NCBI GenBank assembly: GCA_021773015.1
Contig: JAJFKW010000001.1
Coordinates: 2,339,305 to 2,403,304, forward strand
Direction: 5' to 3'
DNA: 64,000 nt
From: Woeseia sp.
Lineage (GTDB): Bacteria; Pseudomonadota; Gammaproteobacteria; Steroidobacterales; Woeseiaceae
Under the pieces are notes generated by a model. That model worked only from the letters and a program-made list of their open reading frames with translations, did no database searches and was not told the DNA's origin. Below, piece by piece: positions 25,460 through 34,683 of the stretch; the stretch's first letter is position 1, and the number at the start of each line of letters is the position of its first letter. The position numbers and the translations under genes are program-made.

Positions 25460-27961
25460 ATGAAAGGCGAAAATAAAAAATTGAGGCCCGCAACGGCGCT
25501 TCCGGCGAACCAAGACCTGCCGATGACGGCTGACGCGATCCTTAGGGACTTTTCACACTATTTCGGTCGCATGCTCGGTCGCCGCACGGTCAGTGCTGAA
25601 GCGCCTTTCCTTTACCAGGCCGTTGTTTACGCCGCGCGTGATCGGTTGATGGAGCGCTGGGGGAAAACCCGTGATTCAATCGAGGCCAAGAAAAACCGCC
25701 ACGTATCCTATCTGTCGCTGGAATTTCTTATGGGGCGGTTGCTGCGTAACGCGCTGCTGAACTTGGGCATCGAGGAAGAAACTACCGAGGCGCTTAACCG
25801 AATTGGCCTCGATCTTGAAGACGTCTATGAACGCGAAAAAGACACCGGACTCGGCAATGGTGGACTTGGGCGGCTGGCAGCCTGTTTTCTCGATAGCTGC
25901 GCGACGTTAGCGCTACCGGTTATGGGCTACGGCATTCGTTATCAGTACGGGATGTTCCACCAACGAATTGAAAATGGCCAGCAGGTTGAATACCCGGACT
26001 CCTGGCTGCGCGAGGGATTTCCCTGGGAAATTGAGCGAATTGAATACACTCAAACCGTTAGATTCGGTGGCCGTAGCAACACCTACACAGATATCGACGG
26101 CACTACGCGGTACCAATGGGTCGACACGCACGATGTGCTCGCCATTCCGTTCGACATCCCGATACCCGGCTACAAGAACGATATCGTGAATACGTTGCGG
26201 CTTTGGTCGGCGTCCGCAACGGACGGATTCGATCTCGAGGAATTCAATGCCGGCAGCTACGCCGACGCAGTCGCGTCAAAGAACGCTGCCGAGAACATCA
26301 CCATGGTTCTCTATCCGAATGCCGAAACTGAAAATGGTCAGGAGCTGCGGCTTCGACAGCAGTACTTCCTTGCCTCCGCAAGCCTGCAAGACACAATTCG
26401 CTATTGGGTTTCGCAACACGGCGCCGACTTTAGCGAATTCGCAGCTATGAACTGTTTCCAGTTGAACGATACACACCCAGCTGTCGCCGTTGCGGAGCTA
26501 ATGCGACTACTCATGGACGAATACGGCCTCACCTGGGACGCAGCCTGGGATATAACGCGTAGCACGATGGCATATACCAATCATACGCTTCTGCCAGAAG
26601 CACTGGAGTTATGGCCAGTCTCAATGTTTCGCCGCTTGCTGCCAAGAATTCTCGACATCATTTACGAGATCAACACACGCTTCATCGCCGAGATTAGTTT
26701 GCGCTGGCCCGGTGACAATAGCCGCATTCAACGTATGTCGTTGGTACAGGAGGGCAGCGATCCAATGCTGCGAATGGCTTACCTGGCGATCGTTGGCAGC
26801 TACTCGGTTAACGGCGTCGCCGCACTGCACTCAAAGTTGCTGCGCGAGGGTCTTTTCAGCGACTTCGCCGAATTCTGGCCGGAGAAATTCAACAACAAAA
26901 CCAATGGTGTCACACAGCGACGTTGGCTGGCGGCCTGCAACCGAGAACTCGCCAAATTAATCAGCGACAAGATTGGCGATGATTGGACCACCGACCTGTC
27001 ACAGCTCGAAAGACTCTCCGACTTCGCCGACGACGCCAGGTTTCAGAAACAGTGGCGCAAGGTCAAACTGAATAATAAAACACGACTAGCGGCGAACATC
27101 GAAGCCATCACCGGACTCCAAGTATCAACGGACACAATGTTTGATGTTCAAGTTAAGCGCATTCATGAATATAAACGCCAATTGCTCAACCTATTGCACG
27201 CCGTTCATTTGTACGATCGTATTCGTCGCGGTGACGGCAGCGATGTTGAACCTCGCACTATTATAATCGGTGGCAAAGCGGCGCCAGGCTATTCAATGGC
27301 AAAAAATATTATTAAGTGCATTAATAACGTCGCTCGCGTCATTAACTCTGACCCAGTGATGGCAGGCAAATTGCAACTGGTGTTTTACCCTGACTACAAC
27401 GTCTCCGCGATGGAGCTTATTTGTCCAGCGGCCGATTTGTCAGAGCAAATATCAACGGCCGGCAAAGAAGCGTCAGGCACTGGAAATATGAAATTCATGA
27501 TGAATGGTGCGTTGACGATCGGTACGCTGGACGGGGCGAATGTCGAAATTCGTGAAGCCGTCGGTGCCGAAAACTTCTTCTTGTTCGGTCTGACCGTCGA
27601 GCAGATCGAAGAAATGCGTGGGCGGTACGAGCCACAAGCGATTATCGATGCTGACGACGACTTTAAGCGCGTTATGAATCTGCTCGATAGTGGGCACTTC
27701 AATCGCTTTGAGCCGGGGTTGATGGATAGCATCACGCAAGCGATTCGTGAACCTGCGGACCTTTGGATGACCGCCGCCGATTTTCGAGAATTTGTCGACG
27801 CCCAAGTAGCTGCTGCCGCAGCGTATGCCGATACGATGCGTTGGACTAGGATGAGCATTCTGAATACCGCAGCATCCGGTCAATTTTCCACCGACCGTAC
27901 CATGCGTGACTACAACGACGACATCTGGCACCTCGAGCCGGTGGTCCTCACCAAAGAATGA
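25460..27961 (+). CDS. glgP: Glycogen phosphorylase
   Basis: An 833-residue GT35 enzyme that releases glucose-1-phosphate from the non-reducing ends of glycogen. It contains 'YLSLEFLMGRLLRNAL', 'DTGLGNGGLGRLAACFLDS', 'FQLNDTHPAVAVAELMRLLMDE', 'VQVKRIHEYKRQLLN' and the pyridoxal-phosphate site 'KEASGTGNMKFMMNGALTIGTLDGANVEI' with its Schiff-base lysine. The length is typical. It begins 3 bases after glgB and its stop overlaps the glgX start as ATGA. Carrying both synthesis and breakdown genes in one transcript implies control at the protein level. Confidence 0.97.
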   Translation: MKGENKKLRPATALPANQDLPMTADAILRDFSHYFGRMLGRRTVSAEAPFLYQAVVYAARDRLMERWGKTRDSIEAKKNRHVSYLSLEFLMGRLLRNALLNLGIEEETTEALNRIGLDLEDVYEREKDTGLGNGGLGRLAACFLDSCATLALPVMGYGIRYQYGMFHQRIENGQQVEYPDSWLREGFPWEIERIEYTQTVRFGGRSNTYTDIDGTTRYQWVDTHDVLAIPFDIPIPGYKNDIVNTLRLWSASATDGFDLEEFNAGSYADAVASKNAAENITMVLYPNAETENGQELRLRQQYFLASASLQDTIRYWVSQHGADFSEFAAMNCFQLNDTHPAVAVAELMRLLMDEYGLTWDAAWDITRSTMAYTNHTLLPEALELWPVSMFRRLLPRILDIIYEINTRFIAEISLRWPGDNSRIQRMSLVQEGSDPMLRMAYLAIVGSYSVNGVAALHSKLLREGLFSDFAEFWPEKFNNKTNGVTQRRWLAACNRELAKLISDKIGDDWTTDLSQLERLSDFADDARFQKQWRKVKLNNKTRLAANIEAITGLQVSTDTMFDVQVKRIHEYKRQLLNLLHAVHLYDRIRRGDGSDVEPRTIIIGGKAAPGYSMAKNIIKCINNVARVINSDPVMAGKLQLVFYPDYNVSAMELICPAADLSEQISTAGKEASGTGNMKFMMNGALTIGTLDGANVEIREAVGAENFFLFGLTVEQIEEMRGRYEPQAIIDADDDFKRVMNLLDSGHFNRFEPGLMDSITQAIREPADLWMTAADFREFVDAQVAAAAAYADTMRWTRMSILNTAASGQFSTDRTMRDYNDDIWHLEPVVLTKE

Positions 27962-29982
27962 CTCAACTCGGTTCAACACCGGAGACTGACGGCACGAACT
28001 TTGCGCTCTACTCCGGGGCCGCGGAGGCTGTAGAGCTGTGTTTCTTCGATGCAACCGGCGCACAAACTCACGCACAATTCCTCGCCAATTGTGACGATGG
28101 TGTATGGCATGAGTTTGTCCCAGACAGTCATGTGGGACAAAGATATGGTTATCGCGTGCACGGTCCCTGGTCGGCGGAAAGCGGATTGCGCTGCAACCCG
28201 GCCAAATTACTGATTGACCCTTACGCGCGAGAAATCGAAGGTGGGTTTATCTGGCACGACGCGGTGTTCGATTCAAAACCAGGCGATGGGCGACGCCGAA
28301 TCATCGATACGCAAGACAGCGCGCCGTACGTGCCGCGTTCTGTGGTGACGGCAATGCATAATCCGCCGGAACACAATCGACCACACATCCCCTGGAAGGA
28401 AACGATATTTTACGAAAGCAACGTGCGCGGTTTCACGATGCAACACCCTGCCGTCGCCGAAGCCGAGCGCGGCAAGTTCGCGGGCATGCGCAATGCGGAG
28501 GTACTCGATTACCTTCGGGCACTGGGCATCACGTCAATCGAGTTAATGCCGATTCAGGCATTCATTGACGAGCACCATCTCGTAAGTCAGAAGTTGCGAA
28601 ATTTTTGGGGCTACAACACGATCAATTTTTTCGCGCCCATGGCTCGTTACGCTGGCGCAGAGCCGCGCGCGGAATTCGCAGACATGGTTCGCGCCATACA
28701 TGACGCAGGTCTTGAGGTCATTCTTGACGTTGCATACAACCACACAGGCGAAAGCGGTTTCGACGGCCCTACGGTTTCATTTCGTGGCATCGACAATCTT
28801 TGTTACTACCGAGTGGATGAAGATGATCCGTCGAGCTACGTTAACGACACCGGCTGTGGCAACACGGTCAATGTCGATCACCCGCAGGTGCGACGCCTTG
28901 TAGTCGACAGCCTCGGCTATTTTGCCGAGCACATGGGCGTCGATGGTTTTCGCTTCGACCTCGCTACGATTTTAGGCCGCCACGCACACGGCTTTTCGAA
29001 TACCCATCCATTGCTGGGAGACATCAGTAACGATCCGAGACTCAAGAATCTCAAGTTGGTCGCAGAACCATGGGATCCCGGCCCGGGCGGTTATCAGCTG
29101 GGCGAGTTCCCGGCCCGTTGGTCAGAATGGAATGATCAATACCGCGACACCGTCCGCAAGTTTTGGCGCGGAGACGATGGGTCGAGTGGCATGTTGGCTC
29201 AACGCATGCACGGTTCCGCCGACATTTTTGAAGCTAATGAACGCCCGCCGTTTGCCAGTGTCAATTTTGTCACCAGTCATGACGGCTTTACCCTGCAGGA
29301 CGTCGTTAGTTACGACCATCGTCACAATGAAGCCAATGGCGAAGATAATCGCGATGGGCATGGGCACAATCTCAGTTGTAACTACGGGCACGAAGGGCCC
29401 AGCGATGATTTTGAGCTGCAAGAGCTAAGGCGCCGGCAACGTCTCAACATACTTGCTACTTTGCTGTTCTCTCAAGGCACCCCGATGCTGTTAGCCGGTG
29501 ACGAGTTTGGTAACTCGCAACACGGCAACAACAACGCTTATGCGCAAGACAACGAAATCGGTTGGCTGGACTGGTCCGGCCTGCTGGACGACCCCGATTT
29601 TTCCGAACAGGTGCGTGAACTGATCTGGCTACGCCGCGAGTGTCCGTTGTTGCGTATGCAGGACTATGTGCACAACAAACTGCCAATCAATGGCGGTGAC
29701 GTGGAGATAAGCTGGGTCAACGCTGCAGGAAAAATTAAGCACGACGATGAGTGGTCGGCAAGCAAAGCCTTCACGTTGACGATTTCCGCGCGAAAACAAG
29801 ACGGAACGGAATCTGCAATGGGAGTATCGATCAACTGTCATCATGAAGAGACGACTATACGATTGCCTGCGACGCCGAGTCACTGGAGAATTTCGTACGC
29901 TAACGGTGTTACGTCTGAAACGCTTGTGGAGAATCGAACGTTAACCCTAGACGGTCGATCGATCGCTCTGCTGCAAAGATAG
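27958..29982 (+). CDS. glgX: Glycogen debranching enzyme
   Basis: A 674-residue isoamylase-type GH13 enzyme that hydrolyses alpha-1,6 branches of limit glycogen. It has an N-terminal CBM48-like domain ('GTNFALYSGAAEAVELCFFD', 'GQRYGYRVHGPW', 'NPAKLLIDPYAREIEG'), the catalytic segments 'EVILDVAYNHTGE', 'MGVDGFRFDLATILGR', 'VAEPWDPGPGGYQLGEFP' and 'NFVTSHDGFTLQDVVSYDHRHNEANGEDNRDG', and 'LAGDEFGNSQHGNNNAYAQDNEIGWLDW', all characteristic of GlgX. The start ATG overlaps the glgP stop. It is the last gene of the operon; a stem-loop follows 35 bases after the stop. Confidence 0.96.
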   Translation: MTQLGSTPETDGTNFALYSGAAEAVELCFFDATGAQTHAQFLANCDDGVWHEFVPDSHVGQRYGYRVHGPWSAESGLRCNPAKLLIDPYAREIEGGFIWHDAVFDSKPGDGRRRIIDTQDSAPYVPRSVVTAMHNPPEHNRPHIPWKETIFYESNVRGFTMQHPAVAEAERGKFAGMRNAEVLDYLRALGITSIELMPIQAFIDEHHLVSQKLRNFWGYNTINFFAPMARYAGAEPRAEFADMVRAIHDAGLEVILDVAYNHTGESGFDGPTVSFRGIDNLCYYRVDEDDPSSYVNDTGCGNTVNVDHPQVRRLVVDSLGYFAEHMGVDGFRFDLATILGRHAHGFSNTHPLLGDISNDPRLKNLKLVAEPWDPGPGGYQLGEFPARWSEWNDQYRDTVRKFWRGDDGSSGMLAQRMHGSADIFEANERPPFASVNFVTSHDGFTLQDVVSYDHRHNEANGEDNRDGHGHNLSCNYGHEGPSDDFELQELRRRQRLNILATLLFSQGTPMLLAGDEFGNSQHGNNNAYAQDNEIGWLDWSGLLDDPDFSEQVRELIWLRRECPLLRMQDYVHNKLPINGGDVEISWVNAAGKIKHDDEWSASKAFTLTISARKQDGTESAMGVSINCHHEETTIRLPATPSHWRISYANGVTSETLVENRTLTLDGRSIALLQR

Positions 29983-30016
29983 CCCGATCATGTAAGTAGC
30001 ACTGCGCAATTAAAGT

Positions 30017-30040
30017 CCTGGGGCAGATGAACGCCCCAGG
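30017..30040. terminator. Stem-loop between convergent genes, probable bidirectional terminator
   Basis: CCTGGGGC (30017-30024) pairs perfectly with GCCCCAGG (30033-30040) around an 8-base loop. It lies between the glgX stop (29982) and the stop of the convergent exported protein (30065). The leftward reading has a weak T-rich tail (ACTTTAATT); the rightward reading has none, so termination of the glg transcript here may need other factors. Confidence 0.55.
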
Positions 30041-30064
30041 CTTAAGTTGAGCGACGAATTGCGG

Positions 30065-30700
30065 TTAGTGGACAGGCAGAAAAATTGCCGCGCGATGCAA
30101 GTCTCCAGATGGCGTCGTAAGGTGAGTAACCCAGAAAAATGGATCCACGACATCGGGAGCCATTGGGTGCTTATCGACCACGATGTGCACTTCCGCTTTG
30201 AGCCCGTTACGACGTGCAAGCTTACCAAAGCAGCAGATACCATCAGGCGTCTTGCCGGCAACCGCAGTGAAATCCGCGTTAATGACACCGCCACCCTTAC
30301 CGTCGGATGCACTGATAGCACCGGTCGCATTGTACACAGCCACATTAATTCGCGGATCTCCACCGTTAGGCGGCAGATCGTCGGCGCTGCACGGAGAGGT
30401 AGCGCAGTATTTCGATTTGTTGAATATCACAAACCAGACCGAATATGGATCGCCCGCAGTGTCTACATTGGTCATGATTCGGCCTTTGATCCCATGCCTT
30501 GTTCGTTTGAGCCAAGCCGCACCGTGACGCGATCCATCCGCCTCACTGACCACGTCCTCAGGCTGAAACACCCAACTTGGCCTCCAATGGCCGGCGCTGT
30601 GCGAACTTGCACCGAATGCGCTGCTTTCGATTTCGGCTAACGCAGACATTGATGCCAGCGCCAGTCCGATAAATATTGAGAAATTGACTAGAATTTTCAT
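30065..30700 (-). CDS. Exported protein of unknown function
   Basis: A 211-residue protein with a clear signal peptide ('MKILVNFSIFIGLALASMSALA') and a good ribosome binding site (AAAGGAA about 7 bases before the ATG). The mature part contains an aromatic N-terminal segment ('HWRPSWVFQPEDVV'), 'DPYSVWFVIFNKSKYCATSPC', a Gly-rich 'ASDGKGGGVINADF' and four cysteines including a CC pair, which fits a disulfide-bonded periplasmic or secreted protein. The order of strands suggests a small beta-sandwich, but I do not recognise the family. It is convergent with glgX and divergent from the kinase gene. A rightward frame across the same bases lacks a signal peptide and reads as a shadow. Confidence 0.75.
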   Translation of the reverse strand: MKILVNFSIFIGLALASMSALAEIESSAFGASSHSAGHWRPSWVFQPEDVVSEADGSRHGAAWLKRTRHGIKGRIMTNVDTAGDPYSVWFVIFNKSKYCATSPCSADDLPPNGGDPRINVAVYNATGAISASDGKGGGVINADFTAVAGKTPDGICCFGKLARRNGLKAEVHIVVDKHPMAPDVVDPFFWVTHLTTPSGDLHRAAIFLPVH

Positions 30701-31060
30701 TGTTCGGTTCCTTTAGTTAGTTTTCGATACCGAAATACTGATTCCCGCGAGAGCGTCGCGTTTGCACTACACAAACAGATGCTCTCACCTTGATAGATCG
30801 TAAAGTGGGCGAAATGCCGCCAATTTAACGGGCAAAATTGGTTCTGACGGAATGCTGGCGGCGCTTGGTCGCGCTTGACGCACGCAAAAGTCGCGCCGTC
30901 ACGGCGAAATATCATGCTCCGTGCAGCGGCTATATAACACGAGGCGCGGTAGACTGTAGGCGGAACATAGTCCGCCAAGTCATGATGGGGCAAGCCGGGG
31001 CAAGTGTGCGTGCGAACCTGCGGAGAGCCATAACGACCTTTTAGAGCCAATTCGAAAAGG
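30701..31060. other. Divergent control region between exported protein and kinase gene
   Basis: No gene is supported here. The region has to carry promoters for both flanking genes. It contains the inverted repeat GGCGGA (30959-30964) / TCCGCC (30971-30976) with a 6-base spacer. It also contains two copies of GGGGCAAG (30987-30994 and 30997-31004) spaced 10 bases apart, start to start, about 57 bases before the kinase start. Either could be a binding site or leader structure; nothing more definite is seen. Confidence 0.4.
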
Positions 31061-33505
31061 GTGCTGCGATTGACTAACAAAACGCCGGAAGAGCGATTCA
31101 GAACAGGGGGTGGTGCGGACATCTATTCGCAGGCCGCCGCGTTGGACTTAGGAAGCATGCAAGGCCGTGTTCTCGGCGACTATCGAATTAAGACGTTAAT
31201 TGGCGAAGGCGGCATGGGGCGCGTGTATCGCGCGGAGCGAGCCGATGGCAAATTTGAAAGAGATGTCGCCATCAAAGTCTCCCTCGCCAGCAGTTTCAAC
31301 ACCGATCTTCGGTCGCGATTCCTACGCGAGCAACACATACTTGCGAGCATTGATCACGTCAATGTTGCGAGTTTGTTTGATGCCGGCGTCACCGAAGAAG
31401 GGTGGCCTTACATTGTTATGGAGTTGGTCGATGGTAGTGAGATTGATAACTATGTCGAATCTCGCAAGCTTTCGCACCAACAAATAATCAAACTTATTCT
31501 TCCCGTACTCGAGGCACTGGCCTTTGCTCACGCAAGACTGATCGTACACCGTGATATCAAGTCATCGAATATTGTTATCACGGATGCTGGCGAACCTCGA
31601 CTACTGGATTTTGGAATCGCGAAGCTTTTGGAGGACGATTCGGATGTAATGACCGAGGCGCGTCCGATGACGCTGCCATCCGCAAGTCCCGAACAAGTCT
31701 TAGGACAACCCATTACCATCGCCTCGGATATCTATCAGGTTGGCCTGCTGCTGCACCGTCTGTTGCTCGGACGGTCGGCACTCCCAGACCAAAGCATGGC
31801 AGATGCGATCAGTCACGCGGTCACCGCGAAACCGTTTGACCTGGATTCAGCGAGCCGTGCCGAGCTGCCCAGAGATTTGGGCTTAATCGTTTTGCGCTGT
31901 CTACAAGTCGATCCAGCGCAACGCTACCGTGACGTCAACACACTGAGAGATGACCTGGCTAATTTTTTGGCGCACCGTCCAGTTTCGGTGTCCGCGCCTA
32001 CACTGTCATACAGATTAAGAAAGTTAGTGCAGCGAAACCGTCTACTAAGTGTCGTTAGCGCATCCTTGCTGCTTACGCTCGTCGGCGGCACAACGTTGTA
32101 TACCGTACAGATCACGAAAGCACGCGCGGCAGCTGAAAATCAGGCGGCGATTTCGCAGGAGGTCATCAATTTTCTAACCCAGGTCTTTAATGTCTCGGAT
32201 CCTGGCGAAAGTCGTGGCAGTACCGTTACGGCGCGCGAACTGCTCGAGAGGGGCGCGGCCGATCTCGAGAATGATTTTCATGATCGTCCATTGATACGCG
32301 CCAAAATGCAGATCGTAATTGCGGGCGTGTATCGCAAACTGGGTCTGTATAAAGATGCGCTGCCCTTATACGAATCTTCTCGGCAACTTCGACAACAGGA
32401 ACTCGGCAGCGATCACGGAGATACGCTAATCTCAGCAAGAGATCTTGGCATTATCTACGAATTACAGGACCGCTTCGAAGAAGCCGAGCAGCTTTACCTG
32501 GACGTTTTGCAACGGCAACGACGCGTACTGGGTTCGGACGATATCGAGACGATGAAGAGCCTGCAAAATCTCGGCAGCCTGTATCACAAGTTGGCGAAAT
32601 ACGATCAGGCCGTTATCTATTGGGAGGAAGCTCTTTCCCGGCGAGGTGAGGTACTCGGAAACGATCACCCAGACTACGCCACCACATTATCCAATTTGCC
32701 AATAGCGTATATCGGTCTGGGGCAAATGGAACGTGCGCAACAATTATTTATCGAAGCGCTGGAGGTAAAGCAGCGTGTCTTCGGCGAAGATCACCCGAAT
32801 ACCATCGGTGCCCTTGTCAATGTGGGAGAGATGTACTTCGACCGCGCTATGTACGAAGACGCACGCCCCTACATCGAAGAGAGCTGGCAAATTTCACGCC
32901 GAATTCAAGGTGATTCTCACCCAGTAACGCTAATGGCTGGAACGAATTTGGCATCCTTCTACATTGCACGCGAAAACTTTATCGTCGACGTTGATCCGTT
33001 GGCTTCGGCGCAACACATTCTCAATGACATTATTCCAGTCGCACGTCGAGAACTTGGCAACAGCCATCAGATAACGATTGATGCGATGACGGAGCTCGCC
33101 AATTTGGAGAACGCGCGAGACAATCATCAGGCAGCTCTAGATTCTTTCAATATCATACGTGGTCTTCAGACCAAAAAATTCGGCGCATTGAATCGATGGG
33201 TTCTTGGCACTCGAGCAAATATTGCACAGACCTACGCACTACTAACGCGGTTCGAGGACTCAGTGCGGGAGTACGAAGAAATCGTTGACATTCAGATGCA
33301 CGAGATCGGCGATACCCATCCGGACCGACTCAATAACCTACTCGAGCTTGCCGATGCGCACCTTGCTCTGCAGAACGGCCGCAGAGCTGAGTCATTGTAC
33401 CGCGAAGCTATCGCCGGTTTTTCGGAAACGCTCGGCCCCGATGATCCGCAGACCCGGCGTGCAATGGAGCGCGTGGCAAGCGCGACGTCCGCTTCCGGAC
33501 AATGA
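31061..33505 (+). CDS. Serine/threonine protein kinase with TPR tail
   Basis: An 814-residue membrane-anchored kinase. The kinase domain is at about 41-310. It has the glycine loop 'IGEGGMGRVYRAE', Lys72 in 'VAIKV', the catalytic loop 'VHRDIKSSNIV' near 163-173, and DFG at 183-185 ('LLDFGIAKLL'), so it looks active. A hydrophobic segment at about 326-350 ('LLSVVSASLLLTLVGGTTLYTV') would span the inner membrane. The rest, roughly 360-814, is a chain of tetratricopeptide repeats of the kinesin-light-chain type ('LGSDHGDTL', 'LGNDHPDYATTLSNL', 'FGEDHPNTIGALVNVGEMY') and would lie in the periplasm. The start is GTG 31061, though TTG 31070 has better spacing from AAGG. It is followed 55 bases on by an ECF sigma factor, which may be its target or partner. 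Confidence 0.92.
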   Translation: MLRLTNKTPEERFRTGGGADIYSQAAALDLGSMQGRVLGDYRIKTLIGEGGMGRVYRAERADGKFERDVAIKVSLASSFNTDLRSRFLREQHILASIDHVNVASLFDAGVTEEGWPYIVMELVDGSEIDNYVESRKLSHQQIIKLILPVLEALAFAHARLIVHRDIKSSNIVITDAGEPRLLDFGIAKLLEDDSDVMTEARPMTLPSASPEQVLGQPITIASDIYQVGLLLHRLLLGRSALPDQSMADAISHAVTAKPFDLDSASRAELPRDLGLIVLRCLQVDPAQRYRDVNTLRDDLANFLAHRPVSVSAPTLSYRLRKLVQRNRLLSVVSASLLLTLVGGTTLYTVQITKARAAAENQAAISQEVINFLTQVFNVSDPGESRGSTVTARELLERGAADLENDFHDRPLIRAKMQIVIAGVYRKLGLYKDALPLYESSRQLRQQELGSDHGDTLISARDLGIIYELQDRFEEAEQLYLDVLQRQRRVLGSDDIETMKSLQNLGSLYHKLAKYDQAVIYWEEALSRRGEVLGNDHPDYATTLSNLPIAYIGLGQMERAQQLFIEALEVKQRVFGEDHPNTIGALVNVGEMYFDRAMYEDARPYIEESWQISRRIQGDSHPVTLMAGTNLASFYIARENFIVDVDPLASAQHILNDIIPVARRELGNSHQITIDAMTELANLENARDNHQAALDSFNIIRGLQTKKFGALNRWVLGTRANIAQTYALLTRFEDSVREYEEIVDIQMHEIGDTHPDRLNNLLELADAHLALQNGRRAESLYREAIAGFSETLGPDDPQTRRAMERVASATSASGQ

Positions 33506-33560
33506 TAGTCGCGGCTCCACTTATGCATCGCCTAATAAATTCTCACCATAGGAGGGTGAC

Positions 33561-34130
33561 TTGACGGCAAGTGTAACGATGCTACTGCGCGCGCATCGCG
33601 ATGGCGATGCCATGGCGCTCAATGAACTTGCTACACGACTGTATCCCGAGCTAAAGGTGCTGGCACGGCGGCGCTCAAAAAACAGCGCCGGTATGGGTGC
33701 AACGACGCTCGTGCATGAGACATTTGTAAAATTGCTATCTGGCGGTGATCTACGACCGGAGGATAGACAACAGTTCTTCGCGCTGACTGCGGCTGTAATG
33801 CGGCAGATCATCGTAGACGAGATTCGCTACGTAACCGCCGGAAAGCGCTCGCGCAAAGATGCGACATTTGTCGACACCGTGATGGGAGACGATGGTAATG
33901 AGAATATTGAGTTCCTTTTGCAAGTGGATGAGGTATTGACGATCATCGCGGCAGAAGATGAGCGACTTGCCAGAGTGTTCGAGTGCCGTTACTTTGCAGG
34001 ACTGACAACGTCGGAAACGGCTGAGGCCATGGATATGTCAATGCGGTCGGTTGAACGCCTCTGGTCGTTGGCGCGAGCGCGCGTTGGGGAGCTCATCGAT
34101 GGCGGAGGCGCAAAGGAGAACAAAAATTAG
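33561..34130 (+). CDS. ECF-type RNA polymerase sigma factor
   Basis: A 189-residue sigma-70 family factor of the group often paired with Ser/Thr kinases. Region 2 is 'LATRLYPELKVLARRRSKNSAGMGATTLVHETFVKLL' through 'FFALTAAVMRQIIVDEIRYVTAGKR'. Region 4 is 'RLARVFECRYFAGLTTSETAEAMDMSMRSVERLWSLARARV', a helix-turn-helix. The start is TTG 33561 directly behind a strong AGGAGGG; no ATG fits. No anti-sigma gene is nearby, so activity is probably set by the upstream kinase. Its 3' end overlaps the alarmone-hydrolase-like gene by 32 bases, which implies translation of the two together. Confidence 0.9.
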   Translation: MTASVTMLLRAHRDGDAMALNELATRLYPELKVLARRRSKNSAGMGATTLVHETFVKLLSGGDLRPEDRQQFFALTAAVMRQIIVDEIRYVTAGKRSRKDATFVDTVMGDDGNENIEFLLQVDEVLTIIAAEDERLARVFECRYFAGLTTSETAEAMDMSMRSVERLWSLARARVGELIDGGGAKENKN

Positions 34131-34647
34131 CGGATTGGCGGCTCAGGCAAAATCATTCGCGTTCAAAGCACATAATGCGATTGGGCAGCGCAGAAAGTAC
34201 ACTGACGAACCGTATACAACGCATCTCGAGCGCGTTGCGCAGCTTGTCGCGAGTGTCGTAGACGATGATGCGATGGTGGCTGCGGCATATCTACACGACA
34301 TTGTTGAGGATACGCCCACCACAATTGAGGATGTTGAGGAGTCATTCGGCGAGGATATTGCGTACCTGGTGACTTACCTCAGCGACATATCCCGGCCAGA
34401 TGATGGCAATCGTGCGGTGCGAAAGCAGCTTGATCGTGAACACATTGCCCAAGGCGACGCGCGCGTACACACAGTCAAATTAGCGGACCTAATCGACAAT
34501 TCAGACTCCATCCAGAAGCACGACCCGAAATTCGCCAAGGTTTATATGACAGAAAAACGGCAGCTGCTGGAAGTCTTACAAGACGGTCACCCTACATTGC
34601 TAAATCGCGCCCAGGTAATCGTCGATGCGTGGTTCGCATCCGTTTAG
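34099..34647 (+). CDS. Stand-alone HD-domain protein, small alarmone hydrolase-like
   Basis: A 182-residue protein with the hydrolase fold of RelA/SpoT and no synthetase, TGS or ACT domain. The signature 'GQRRKYTDEPYTTHLERVAQLV' carries His42. 'AAYLHDIVEDTPTT' gives His66-Asp67 and the E-D pair used for (p)ppGpp hydrolysis. 'ARVHTVKLADLIDN' gives Asp130. These are the expected metal ligands of an active site. It would remove the 3'-pyrophosphate of (p)ppGpp or a related nucleotide. ATG 34099 lies behind GGGGAG with 7-base spacing and inside the end of the sigma-factor gene, a rare partner for this enzyme. Another substrate is possible. Confidence 0.85.
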   Translation: MAEAQRRTKISGLAAQAKSFAFKAHNAIGQRRKYTDEPYTTHLERVAQLVASVVDDDAMVAAAYLHDIVEDTPTTIEDVEESFGEDIAYLVTYLSDISRPDDGNRAVRKQLDREHIAQGDARVHTVKLADLIDNSDSIQKHDPKFAKVYMTEKRQLLEVLQDGHPTLLNRAQVIVDAWFASV

Positions 34648-34683
34648 CCGCACTGTTACTAGGGGAATTCGACTACGCTGCTG

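Noticed and set aside
27473-28075. A leftward frame of 200 codons across the glgP/glgX junction
   Set aside because: It lies antisense to two strongly supported enzymes and its content is arginine/valine rich with no family features.
30047-30640. A rightward frame of 197 codons opposite the exported protein at 30065-30700
   Set aside because: It lacks a signal peptide, has no good ribosome binding site and mirrors the leftward gene, which has both.
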